In this document: positions 38,633 to 46,773 of the stretch, piece by piece | How the letters are laid out: every line of letters starts with the position of its first letter | How positions within the stretch are numbered: position 1 is the stretch's first letter | From: Heminiphilus faecis | GTDB taxonomy: Bacteria > Bacteroidota > Bacteroidia > Bacteroidales > Muribaculaceae | Assembly (NCBI RefSeq): GCF_008728965.1 | Contig: NZ_VSMC01000011.1 | Location: forward strand, 1 to 64,000 | Length of the DNA: 64,000 nucleotides | Direction: 5' to 3' | The notes under the pieces: generated by a model | What the model was told of the DNA's origin: nothing | The model's database searches: none | The model's input: only the letters and a program-made list of their open reading frames with translations | Program-made: the position numbers and the translations under genes

Positions 38633-41600
38633 TTATCGTGATTCGGGATTCACATAAGCCGCATTGAGCAGAGGCATGAAGTCGGCACGGTTATCGCAGT
38701 AGAAGAAGCCGTAGAAGTCATTGTTAAGATCATCGCGACGTACTTTGACGGTTATCTTGTTCCACCCCGATTTAAGCGGCAGTTCATGGAAACGGGCCTC
38801 GTTAAGGGCCTGCTTTACAGCCACCGGCCTGTCATTCACAGCAAGCTCGGCTTTTTTGCTCTTGACCTCAAAACTCAGTTTAGGCACATTAGGCTCAATC
38901 AGCAGATCATCGAGCGGACGCGGACTATAGGCATAGAACACGAGTTCTGCCATATCACCGCCGTTTTTGGCGAAATGCTCCTTGGCAGAAGCAGGCAACA
39001 TGACCTTGCCGTCGCGGTGGAAGAAAACGTCGTTGGCATCAATCTCGCGCTGACGACACTGCACTCCGGCGTTGCCAAGCAGACGCGAAAGAGTATTGAA
39101 GCCCTTTTCAGAGTTGGCAAACTCAGTAAGCGTACTTACGTACATATCGGAAGTTTTGCCGGGATAACGTACGAAGACTGCCGTAGCTTCGGGACACTCG
39201 TTCTCGCTGCGCAGTACCGACGCCGTCTTGAGTTCCTCAGCGCGCTTGTTCCATTTGCGCCAGTCGGTACGGCAAGCGTCAAGAAGCACCTCTCCGTTAT
39301 CGACAAACCGGCCCGACAAAGCATTGCGTGACACATCGCCGACCTGAACCTCGCAGAAGTAGAAGTCGCTGTTGTTGAAGCCGCGGAGCCATGAACTCTG
39401 CACGGGTATAAACGACGAGCGCACGAGCGGAGTCACTTCAAGACGGTCAGGCAACAACGCCGACAGCGATTTGACAGCCTCCGGAGTCACGCCCCACAAC
39501 CATACATCGGCGCCTTTGGCTTCCAGCCCCTTGATTTTCGCGATGTCATCAGCAGACACTGCCGACGATGCATCTACTATCACAAGAGCCGAAGCAGGCT
39601 TCTTGATGCGTGCACTCCATATAACACCCTGTTCGTCAAGAGTACGCTTGACATTGCCGTCGGCATCACCGAAAAACATCACCTCGCCATAAGGCTTGGC
39701 GGCATTGGCGGCCGGTGCCTCATAAACAGACTTATCAACTTCGGCCCACTCGCTCCATGCCGGAGCTCCGGGAGCATTGGCAGCACGCAATGCCGCAAAA
39801 AGCGGCCACTCCTCATACAAGGGCAGACTTGGGTCATAACCGGGATTGAAAGTTGTGCAGTAAGGGCCTACGCGCTCGGGCTGAACACCGGGAACACCCT
39901 CGACATATTCACCGAAGAATATACCGTCATCCTCAAGCGACGGAGCCACAGTTATGTCGCGTTTGCCGAGAGGGAGCGGCTTTAGACCGTACCACGCCAT
40001 ATTGAATATGGTGCTGAAACTTGCTCCCATATTGCGTTGGTCAGCTATAAGATTATAACACTCGTTGGCAAGACCCTCCATGCGTCCGAGCTGCGATTCA
40101 TATGCGCGTTCGCCATTGTATTTCGACACCTGCTCGGGAGTACCGTAATAGGCCATACTGTGCTCACCCATACCCCACGGCTTACCGATAGCCTTCCATC
40201 CGTTCATTGAATTTGTGTCTCCATAATGACCGACTGTCACAGGAAGTATGCCGTCGCCGTCATCTTCACCGTCTGACGAAATCCACGGACGCGTAGGGTC
40301 TATGTCGCGTACTATGTCGCGCCACTCCTCCCATGCCTTGACCTGCAACGGCATAAGGTCGGGACGGTTGTATACATAAAGTATTACGGGCTTGTTTTCG
40401 TTGCTGACCGACCAACCGAATACCGACGCATGGTTACGGTCGCGCTTCACGAAGCGTGACAGGTGATCCTTCGAGTGTTCCCAGAACTTGTCAGAGTCGA
40501 GTTTCGGACCTCCGTCAGAAGCCCAGTTGGCTGTCTCGTCGAGCACACATATGCCCATTTCATCAGCCATATCGAGATAAAAACGCGGATAGACCTGTGC
40601 ATGAGGGCGCACAGCATTGCCGTTCATGTCCTTTATGGCCTTAAACCAAGCCCACGCGTAACGGCGCGTCATCTGGGGTATGCCTTGGAAGTGCCATGAG
40701 TCACTACGTAGAGCATACGGTTTGCCGTTAAGACACTGCTTGTCGCCTGCCAACGTCCACTGTCGCCATCCGAAACGCTCGTACTTTTTGTCAATGACAT
40801 TCTTTTTGTCAGCCACATCGAGCACAAGGCCATACAGGTTAGGATGCTCGGGACTCCATAAGTTGAGCCTGCCGTCAACTTTCACCGACAGCGTGGTCTT
40901 TACCGAAGAGCCTGCCGGTACTGACACTTTAACGGGAGTTATCGCAAGGGCGCTTGCTCCGAGCATAGACTTGGGTTCGGGAGCCGAGTTTACGTCATTG
41001 CCGGCAAGATTGATCCACTGCCGCACATCACCGCCCAATGTCACATCGGCTTTCTTGGCCGTATTATTGGTAAGTTCAACTTCGACTTCCAGCAGATCTT
41101 TGTCAACAAGAGGTTTTACAAATACGTCACTCACCTGTATCTTGGGCATGGCAAGCAGATATACATCCTGCCATATACCGTTTATATGGTAGCCCCACAT
41201 AGAGCCTGCCGGCACAATACGCCGGCCCACGGTCGAGTTGTCCTCAAAGAGCTTCTGGCTCCTCACACCTACAAGTACCTCGGCTTTCTCGCCGGGAGTG
41301 ACTATGTCGGTCACGTCAAACGAGAACGGGAGAAACAGGTCAAAGTTCTCGCCTACTTTATGTCCGTTGACATACACCACAGCCTCTCCGGCAACGGCCT
41401 CGAAATACAACTTTATATCCTCTCCCGCCCAGTCGGCCGGCACGGTAAAGTCTTTTTTCAGCCATCCCATCAGTATGTCGTCCCACTCTGCGGGATATGA
41501 CGGATAGTTGCGGTGGTCGGGGCCTTCAAGGTCGCGGTTGGCAAAACTGTTGATGTTCCACGGCGAAGGTATCTTTATCGGAGTCTTGCTCCATCCTGAC

Positions 41601-41842
41601 GATACCGGAGCCGGCAGCTCCGGAGCCACTCCGGCCCCTTGCCTGTAGTCGGAGGGAGTCTTCACCGGTTGAAAATCCCAGTAACCGTTAAGACACAATT
41701 CCTGACGATAAGGTTGTTCCGCCTCGTTCACTATCCCTGTCGAAGGTGCAAACCGGAAGGGATAGGTGGTCTTCGCCACTGCGGAAACTGTGGAGAAGAC
41801 CAGTGCGATAATGATTGAAATCGTTACTTTATTCTTTTTCAT
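38633..41842 (-). CDS. GH2 family glycoside hydrolase (large)
   Basis: The 1069-residue exported protein has a signal peptide, the GH2 sugar-binding jelly roll (about residues 45-235), an immunoglobulin-like domain and a TIM-barrel with the acid/base motif WSVSNEN (E482). A nucleophile region lies near GMGEHSMAYYG. A long C-terminal extension of about 350 residues looks like beta-sandwich accessory domains. GH2 members act on beta-galactosides, mannosides, glucuronides or arabinosides; I cannot choose. It is the first gene of the GH2-GH43-GH71/99 operon (36-nt gap to GH43). Confidence 0.82.
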   Translation of the reverse strand: MKKNKVTISIIIALVFSTVSAVAKTTYPFRFAPSTGIVNEAEQPYRQELCLNGYWDFQPVKTPSDYRQGAGVAPELPAPVSSGWSKTPIKIPSPWNINSFANRDLEGPDHRNYPSYPAEWDDILMGWLKKDFTVPADWAGEDIKLYFEAVAGEAVVYVNGHKVGENFDLFLPFSFDVTDIVTPGEKAEVLVGVRSQKLFEDNSTVGRRIVPAGSMWGYHINGIWQDVYLLAMPKIQVSDVFVKPLVDKDLLEVEVELTNNTAKKADVTLGGDVRQWINLAGNDVNSAPEPKSMLGASALAITPVKVSVPAGSSVKTTLSVKVDGRLNLWSPEHPNLYGLVLDVADKKNVIDKKYERFGWRQWTLAGDKQCLNGKPYALRSDSWHFQGIPQMTRRYAWAWFKAIKDMNGNAVRPHAQVYPRFYLDMADEMGICVLDETANWASDGGPKLDSDKFWEHSKDHLSRFVKRDRNHASVFGWSVSNENKPVILYVYNRPDLMPLQVKAWEEWRDIVRDIDPTRPWISSDGEDDGDGILPVTVGHYGDTNSMNGWKAIGKPWGMGEHSMAYYGTPEQVSKYNGERAYESQLGRMEGLANECYNLIADQRNMGASFSTIFNMAWYGLKPLPLGKRDITVAPSLEDDGIFFGEYVEGVPGVQPERVGPYCTTFNPGYDPSLPLYEEWPLFAALRAANAPGAPAWSEWAEVDKSVYEAPAANAAKPYGEVMFFGDADGNVKRTLDEQGVIWSARIKKPASALVIVDASSAVSADDIAKIKGLEAKGADVWLWGVTPEAVKSLSALLPDRLEVTPLVRSSFIPVQSSWLRGFNNSDFYFCEVQVGDVSRNALSGRFVDNGEVLLDACRTDWRKWNKRAEELKTASVLRSENECPEATAVFVRYPGKTSDMYVSTLTEFANSEKGFNTLSRLLGNAGVQCRQREIDANDVFFHRDGKVMLPASAKEHFAKNGGDMAELVFYAYSPRPLDDLLIEPNVPKLSFEVKSKKAELAVNDRPVAVKQALNEARFHELPLKSGWNKITVKVRRDDLNNDFYGFFYCDNRADFMPLLNAAYVNPESR

Positions 41843-41926
41843 GATTGAAATAATGTTTGGTCTGTTTTTTTCGCAAAAGTCAGTTTACGCCCTTAATACT
41901 ATATTAAATATTAAGTTAATTCATAA

Positions 41927-41966
41927 GAAAAGTCCCGTTTCATGCTGTTAAACATAAAACGGGACT
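41927..41966 (-). terminator. Terminator of the GH3-PA14 gene
   Basis: AGTCCCGTTT (41931-41940) pairs with AAACGGGACT (41957-41966). On the minus strand the stem is followed by TTTTC. It lies 20 nt beyond the GH3 stop codon and separates it from the GH2 operon. Confidence 0.75.
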
Positions 41967-41986
41967 CGTTTATAAAGCTATTGTTA

Positions 41987-44602
41987 TTATTTTTTCAAGG
42001 TAAAGCTGAGTTTTTTCAGTAAAGCGTCATCGGAAGTGCCTCCATAAAGTATCTCATAATCGCCGGGCTTAACTTTCATTACTTCCTCCTCCCGGTCAAA
42101 AAACTCAAACGCAGCCGACGGCAAAGCAAACTCAACGCCTACAGTCTCGCCGGCACGTGTGGCTACGCGACGGAAGGCGCGCAACGATTTTTTAGGACCG
42201 TAAGGGTCCTGTAGATTTCTCACATAAACCTGCACAATCTCGTCGCCGTCCATCTGCCCGGCGTTAGTCACCGGCACGTTAAGCACAGCCACCGCTTCAC
42301 CACCGTCAGCCAACGGCTTTATCGTGGCATCGCCATAGCTGAACTCGGAGTAGCCCAGTCCGTGACCGAAGGGGAACAGAGGCTTGCCCTCAAAGTAACG
42401 GTAAGTGCGGTTGTCCATATAATAATCCTCGAAGTCGGGAAGATCGCTTGTCGAAGCATAGAACGTCACAGGCAGACGACCTGACGGATTGCAGTCGCCG
42501 GCCAGCACATCGGCGATAGCCGTTCCGCCGGCCTCTCCGGGATAAAAGGCAGTGAGCACAGCATCGCAGTTTTCAGCGGCCCAAGGCATGGCCACAGCAC
42601 TGCCCGAACACATGACAAACACCACAGGACGACCTGTCGCTTTAAGTGCCTGAAGCAAACGGTCCTGAACTGCAGGTAGCTCTATGGCCGTACGGTCGCC
42701 ACCACGGAAGCCGTCAAGATGCACTCCCATCTCCTCTCCTTCAAGATGAGGCGAAAGACCGCCCACAAATATTATAGCGTCGGCATCGGCCACTTGCGAG
42801 GCCACACTCTTATAATCAAGGGGCACCCGCTCTCCGAGGTCAAATTTAAGGTCGGCCGAACCGTAAGCCTGATAATATTCAAGTACTATGTCATAACCGC
42901 GTCCTTTCTTGGCATCAAGCACATAAGTTATGTCGGACTTATGGCCTTCGCCCCACTCGTCTATCACGGGCTTGCCGTCAATCAACAGGCGGAAGCCGTC
43001 ATCGCCTTCGACATGAAATGTGACCTCGCCCGACTCAGCCGGTACATAACGGCCCTCGAAACGCGCGCTGAAATTCACCACAGGTACATCGGGAGCAAAG
43101 GCGGTCTCACCGTTGTTGGTCAGGTTGAGCGGCTCACCGAAATAGGTAACACGCATAGGATCGCCATCAAGCGTTCTATTGTTCCAGAACGAAGCCTTCA
43201 TGCCCTTGCGTCCGTCAGCCGACATCTTGTCAAACTCGCTAAGGGTTACCGTCTCGTCCACATAGTCACATCCTTTAAGATACACCACCTCTGTTTCGGG
43301 AAACTTGGAGCGTATGCCGTCAAGTATCGTCACAGATGACTTCGGGAAACCGTTGTAATTGCCCCACATCATAACAGAGTCATTGGCGTTTGGACCGAGA
43401 ACCGCAATTTTTTTAATCCCGCGGTCAAGCGGAAGTGTGTTGTTGCGGTTGGTCATCATGACTATACTCTTGCGTGCCATCTCCAGCGCCTTGGCACGAT
43501 GAGAGTCGCAGGCCACGAGAGAATCTGAAAGGCTCCACCACGGCGTAAGTTCGTCATCAAACAGATTGCCAAGCTGAAAACGTGCGCGCAACAGACGGAA
43601 TACAGAACGGTCAAGGTCAGCCTCGTTCATAAGTCCGGCTTCGATACTACTCTTTATATCGGGATAGGCTCTGTCGCCGCACTCAAGGTCGTTGCCAGAA
43701 AGGAGAGCATCGGCGGCAGTCTCGAGCTTTGACTTGTGAGTGCCGTGACCGTAAGGCTCGCGGGTGAAAAAATCGCCGAGAGCGCCACAGTCCGATACCA
43801 CCACGTCGTCATATCCCCAATCGTCACGCAATATTTTTTTCAACAATTTTTTATTTGAGCAGCAAGGTTCGTCCTCATACCGGTTGTAAGCACACATGAC
43901 CTCCTTCACATGTCCGTCGACGACAGCCGCCTTAAAAGCCGGCAGGTAAGTCTCCCACAGATCTTCGACCGGTATATTGGTGGCGTTGTATGTATGGCGG
44001 TTCCACTCCGGACCGCTGTGGACAGCAAAGTGCTTGGCGCAGGCATGCAGTTTATCGTATTTGCCCGTGCCGTCGCCTTGAAGTCCGCGTATCACAGCCA
44101 GCCCCATACGAGAAGTAAGGTACGGGTCCTCGCCGTAGGTCTCCTGCCCGCGTCCCCATCTCGGATCACGGAATATATTTATATTCGGGGTCCAGTAAGT
44201 AAGTCCGCGATATTGTCCGCGCCGATTGTTGCGAACCGACTGGTTGTATTTTACACGCGCCTCGTCCGATACCATGTCGAATACTTCAGCCACCGCACCG
44301 TCATCAAACGTTGCGGCAAGAGCTATCGCCTGAGGAAACACAGTGGCGGTACCTGCACGGCCCACTCCGTGCAATGCCTCGTTCCACCAGTTGTACTCAG
44401 GTATGCCGAGACGCTCTATAGCAGGTGAATGATTGGTCATCATACTTATCTTCTCGTCAAGCGTAAGCCGCGAAAGCAGGTCGCGGGCACGCTCGTCGGC
44501 CGAGAGATCGGGATTTCGGTAAGGCTCGGTCTGTCCGGTCGCGTATTGCGCCGCAACCGCAAGCCCGAGAAACAAGATCGGTCTTACTAAATATTTAAAC
44601 AT
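41987..44602 (-). CDS. GH3 beta-glycosidase with PA14 insertion (xylosidase/glucosidase type)
   Basis: The 871-residue exported enzyme has a GH3 TIM-barrel with ALHGVGRAG and the nucleophile motif VVVSDCGAL (D271), and an alpha/beta sandwich interrupted by a PA14 domain (from about residue 455 to 600). A C-terminal fibronectin-III-like domain follows. The ALHG and DCGAL signatures are like those of bacterial beta-xylosidases and broad-specificity glucosidases of the Xyl3A type. Its own -7 box and terminator make it monocistronic, next to a GH2-GH43-GH71/99 operon with which it may share a hemicellulose substrate. Confidence 0.87.
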   Translation of the reverse strand: MFKYLVRPILFLGLAVAAQYATGQTEPYRNPDLSADERARDLLSRLTLDEKISMMTNHSPAIERLGIPEYNWWNEALHGVGRAGTATVFPQAIALAATFDDGAVAEVFDMVSDEARVKYNQSVRNNRRGQYRGLTYWTPNINIFRDPRWGRGQETYGEDPYLTSRMGLAVIRGLQGDGTGKYDKLHACAKHFAVHSGPEWNRHTYNATNIPVEDLWETYLPAFKAAVVDGHVKEVMCAYNRYEDEPCCSNKKLLKKILRDDWGYDDVVVSDCGALGDFFTREPYGHGTHKSKLETAADALLSGNDLECGDRAYPDIKSSIEAGLMNEADLDRSVFRLLRARFQLGNLFDDELTPWWSLSDSLVACDSHRAKALEMARKSIVMMTNRNNTLPLDRGIKKIAVLGPNANDSVMMWGNYNGFPKSSVTILDGIRSKFPETEVVYLKGCDYVDETVTLSEFDKMSADGRKGMKASFWNNRTLDGDPMRVTYFGEPLNLTNNGETAFAPDVPVVNFSARFEGRYVPAESGEVTFHVEGDDGFRLLIDGKPVIDEWGEGHKSDITYVLDAKKGRGYDIVLEYYQAYGSADLKFDLGERVPLDYKSVASQVADADAIIFVGGLSPHLEGEEMGVHLDGFRGGDRTAIELPAVQDRLLQALKATGRPVVFVMCSGSAVAMPWAAENCDAVLTAFYPGEAGGTAIADVLAGDCNPSGRLPVTFYASTSDLPDFEDYYMDNRTYRYFEGKPLFPFGHGLGYSEFSYGDATIKPLADGGEAVAVLNVPVTNAGQMDGDEIVQVYVRNLQDPYGPKKSLRAFRRVATRAGETVGVEFALPSAAFEFFDREEEVMKVKPGDYEILYGGTSDDALLKKLSFTLKK

Positions 44603-44623
44603 ACAATTGAATTTTGGTTTCTA

Positions 44624-44651
44624 CAAATATAGTCATAATATTTCGAATCAA
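44624..44651 (-). promoter_or_regulatory. Promoter of the GH3-PA14 gene
   Basis: On the minus strand the -7 box is TATATTTG (44624-44631) and a TTG lies at 44649-44651, a 17-nt spacer, which is slightly short. The start codon is 21 nt downstream of the -7 box. Confidence 0.5.
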
Positions 44652-44750
44652 TACAGTGTTTTAATAGCGTCAATGTAAAAATCATGCAGTCTAACGGACT
44701 CCCATGCATGTAAACGGAGTGCATTGCGGTGCCGCCTGTTATTGAAAACT

Positions 44751-44800
44751 GTGTCGCAAAAGCAAAATCACGGATATACCATGAACAGCCTTTGCGACAC
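44751..44800. other. 10-bp inverted repeat downstream of the GH43 fragment
   Basis: GTGTCGCAAA (44751-44760) is repeated inverted as TTTGCGACAC (44791-44800) around a 30-nt loop, just past the 3' end of the minus-strand GH43 fragment. It might act as a terminator or processing stem for that fragment; there is no strong T run. Confidence 0.35.
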
Positions 44801-44822
44801 ATTACAGAATACTATGACTTAT

Positions 44823-45150
44823 CTACTTTCTCTGTTCAACGACCTTTATTGTACCGTCAGGGTTATGATACAACTTATCGACGCAGATGGAGCGCAACCA
44901 GTCGTGGCCCGAAAGCTTGCTGTTGTGGTAGAAAGCAAACCACTGGCCCTTGAAGTTGACGATCGAGCCGTGATTGGTATAGCTGTCGGTTGGTTCCATG
45001 TAGATACCCATGTAGGTCCAAGGGCCGAGCGGAGAGTCACTGACAGCGTAACGCATGCGGTTGTCACCGGCCACTCCGTCATTCCATCCGTCATCATGGT
45101 TATCGGAATAAGAAAGATAATAGCGTCCGTTGTACTTGTGTATCCAAGTA
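44823..45150 (-). pseudogene. 3' fragment of a GH43 gene
   Basis: The minus-strand frame encodes TWIHKYNGRYYLSYSDNH through LRSICVDKLYHNPDGTIKV and a stop at 44823, homologous to about the last 105 residues of a GH43 catalytic domain. The upstream catalytic blades, signal peptide and promoter are missing: the homology ends abruptly at about 45150, where a second GH43 fragment begins on the other strand. The fragment is not expected to fold as an active enzyme. Confidence 0.85.
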
Positions 45151-45176
45151 GCTTCATGGGTGCACAAATACAACGG
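45127..45176. repeat. 50-bp quasi-palindrome at the GH43-GH43 junction
   Basis: CCGTTGT (45127-45133) is mirrored by ACAACGG (45170-45176), and the centre is AGCT at 45150-45153. Both arms encode the conserved HKYNG of GH43, once on each strand, so the dyad comes from two homologous codon stretches meeting head to head rather than from a designed hairpin. Confidence 0.8.
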
Positions 45177-45483
45177 CAAGTACTACCTGTCATATGCCGA
45201 CAACCATGTAGAGGATGGCCGTGGAGCCAACCGTCTGTGCTATGCCATGAGCGACTCGCCGCTCGGTCCTTGGGAATACAAAGGCGTGTATCTCGAACCT
45301 ACAGGCTGCGACACCAGCCACGGCTCTATCGTGAAATACAACGGCGAGTGGTATGCATTCTACCACAATCAGGATCTGTCGGGACAGGGCAATCTGCGCT
45401 CCATCTGCGTCGACAAGCTGGAATACAACCCCGACGGCACTATAAAAGTAGTTCAGCAGACAAAAGGAAACAGCGATAAATAA
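45152..45483 (+). pseudogene. 3' fragment of a second GH43 gene
   Basis: The plus-strand frame encodes SWVHKYNGKYYLSYADNH through LRSICVDKLEYNPDGTIKV and stops at 45483, followed by a good terminator. It is a diverged paralogue of the minus-strand fragment, with many substitutions and an indel after SYADNH, and it lacks the same N-terminal two thirds. The two genes are therefore joined head to head at the same codons. Confidence 0.85.
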
Positions 45484-45508
45484 TCGACCTGTAAAGTGTA
45501 TCATGGGA

Positions 45509-45545
45509 AACGGTGTCGGCCGAGAGGTCCGACGCCGTTTTTTAT
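45509..45545 (+). terminator. Terminator of the plus-strand GH43 fragment
   Basis: An 11-bp stem (45509-45519 with 45529-45539, one G-T wobble) is followed by TTTTTATTT. Its presence shows that the 3' end of this gene is original. Confidence 0.8.
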
Positions 45546-45790
45546 TTAACGTGAGGTCTACATAAGCTATAAATACCGTTCTCATACCTCTAAGGAGGTC
45601 ATGGATATGCTGATTGGCCAAAAGGGATATCGGATAGATGGCATTGCCAATCTGCCTTACTTTGAGTGAGATAAATATAAACAGCACCAATGCAAAGAGC
45701 GCAAGCGTTAGAGCCTCTATGCTATCCTTGTATATACTTTTGAACCTTGTCATCCAGTCGTTGTCCCGCTCTATTGTCCAGTCATATTCG
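45546..45790 (-). other. Possible membrane-protein remnant
   Basis: On the minus strand an open frame from about 45789 reads EYDWTIERDNDW, then MTRFKSIYKDSIEA and a hydrophobic stretch LTLALFALVLFIFISL, as a small membrane protein might. It runs on without a stop into sequence antisense to the GH43 fragment, so its true end cannot be defined. It could be a relic of a gene or chance; I see no homology I recognise. Confidence 0.25.
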
Positions 45791-45832
45791 ATTCAAGTCC
45801 ACGTCCGACATGCAGAATTTTCTCACTTTGAG

Positions 45833-45862
45833 TTGCTGATTCAGAAATAATTACTATCTTTG
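45833..45862 (+). promoter_or_regulatory. Promoter of structured RNA copy 1
   Basis: TTG at 45833-45835, a 19-nt spacer and an exact TATCTTTG at 45855-45862. The same TTG-N19-TAnCTTTG layout precedes copy 2 at 51737-51766. Confidence 0.7.
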
Positions 45863-45868
45863 TGGAGC

Positions 45869-46180
45869 AGACCGCATAAAAGCCCCGGTCAAGGGTATGA
45901 GGGCGGCGAGCAGACATTTTGAAAAGCGTTTATCCACGCTGATTCTTGACGAATCGAAATTCTCGCAAAGTTTCATATTACAGTCAAGGATTGAGCAACG
46001 GTAGATGTCGTGCGGATATGTATATCAGCAACAGCCGAAACTCTGTGAGGGAGTTTGGGCTGTAGTTACTTTACATATATAAGCGTAGGGCTTCTTCGTT
46101 GCCGTCCAACTGTAATAGGGCAATGCGAGAAGCCTCGATTCGTAGGATGGCAACAGATACAGATTCCTACGCTTTAATTA
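45869..46180 (+). ncRNA. Large structured RNA of unknown family, copy 1
   Basis: This stretch aligns over most of its length with the reverse strand of 51385-51730. Shared features are the 5' GCAGACC-n-CAT, AGACAT before AAAGCGTTTA, GTCAAGGAT, CGGTAGATG and a 3' block containing GGGCAATGCGA. Conserved stems are AGCGT/ACGCT (45925-45940), TTCTTGAC/GTCAAGGA (45943-45990, with inner GAAA/TTTC), a long hairpin at 46031-46063, and a closing stem GCGTAGG/CCTACGC (46083-46089 with 46166-46172). In copy 2 the closing stem is GCGTGAG/CTCACGC, a compensatory change. Indels break any shared reading frame. I see no tmRNA or RNase P core motifs, and cannot name the family. Confidence 0.65.
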
Positions 46181-46230
46181 TATGAACCAATCACCGCCAA
46201 CGAGAGGATGACCGCGGCACAGCACACCCA

Positions 46231-46720
46231 ATGAAAACACGATTCAAAATGAATATGGACTACGATGACGACCTCAACGCAGCGCGCCGCTTCCTAAACT
46301 CCATACAGACACGTCCACACATCAACGACATACTTCCCGGAGTATGGGTATCGGAGGATATATGCGAACAAAAATCCATATTTAACGGCGTTAAGAACGA
46401 GGACAGACTCATAGAGGGCCTTGCAATATTACGTATCAGAGACTTCAACAAAATTCTTGCGTATGACGAATCGGGTGGCGGAAAACATCTATCAGGCCGA
46501 CAATATCACCGACATGGCCCTGTCGCCCATCGGAGTCATAATTGGCACAACGGAAGGCATCTACTGGCTTACCGGCCCGGACAAGGGAGCAAAGATCATA
46601 AAGGAGCCGGTGGAAGGAGTGTGGTGGGATAACTCCGATGCACTCTATTACCTTACTGACACCGGCGACCTTCTGGTAGTGACCGGCATGCAGGCGGCCT
46701 TCAACCAACGAACACCGTAA
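46231..46720 (+). pseudogene. Frameshifted gene after RNA copy 1
   Basis: The first frame (from ATG 46231) encodes MKTRFKMNMDYDDDLNAARR and continues sensibly to KILAYDESGG near 46475. From there the +1 frame continues as VAENIYQADNITDMALSPIG to a stop at 46720, ending in a region that reads like one or two beta-propeller blades (GVIIGTTEGIYWLTG, DALYYLTDTGDLLVV). A single product of about 160 residues would need a one-base shift near 46470-46480. I do not recognise the family. Sequencing error, decay or programmed frameshifting are all possible. Confidence 0.5.
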
Positions 46721-46773
46721 AGTAGTCAACTCCCGAAGTCCTCGCGGAAGATGCATCCGGATTTCCGAAAGTA

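Noticed and set aside
45190-45753. 187-codon minus-strand gene across the GH43 fragment
   Set aside because: Most of it is antisense to the clear GH43 coding fragment and its terminator; only the first third looks protein-like and is listed as a low-confidence remnant.
45869-46180. Structured RNA as retron, diversity-generating element RNA, tmRNA or RNase P RNA
   Set aside because: No reverse transcriptase, template/variable repeat pair, tRNA-like ends or RNase P core motifs are visible, and two diverged copies exist.
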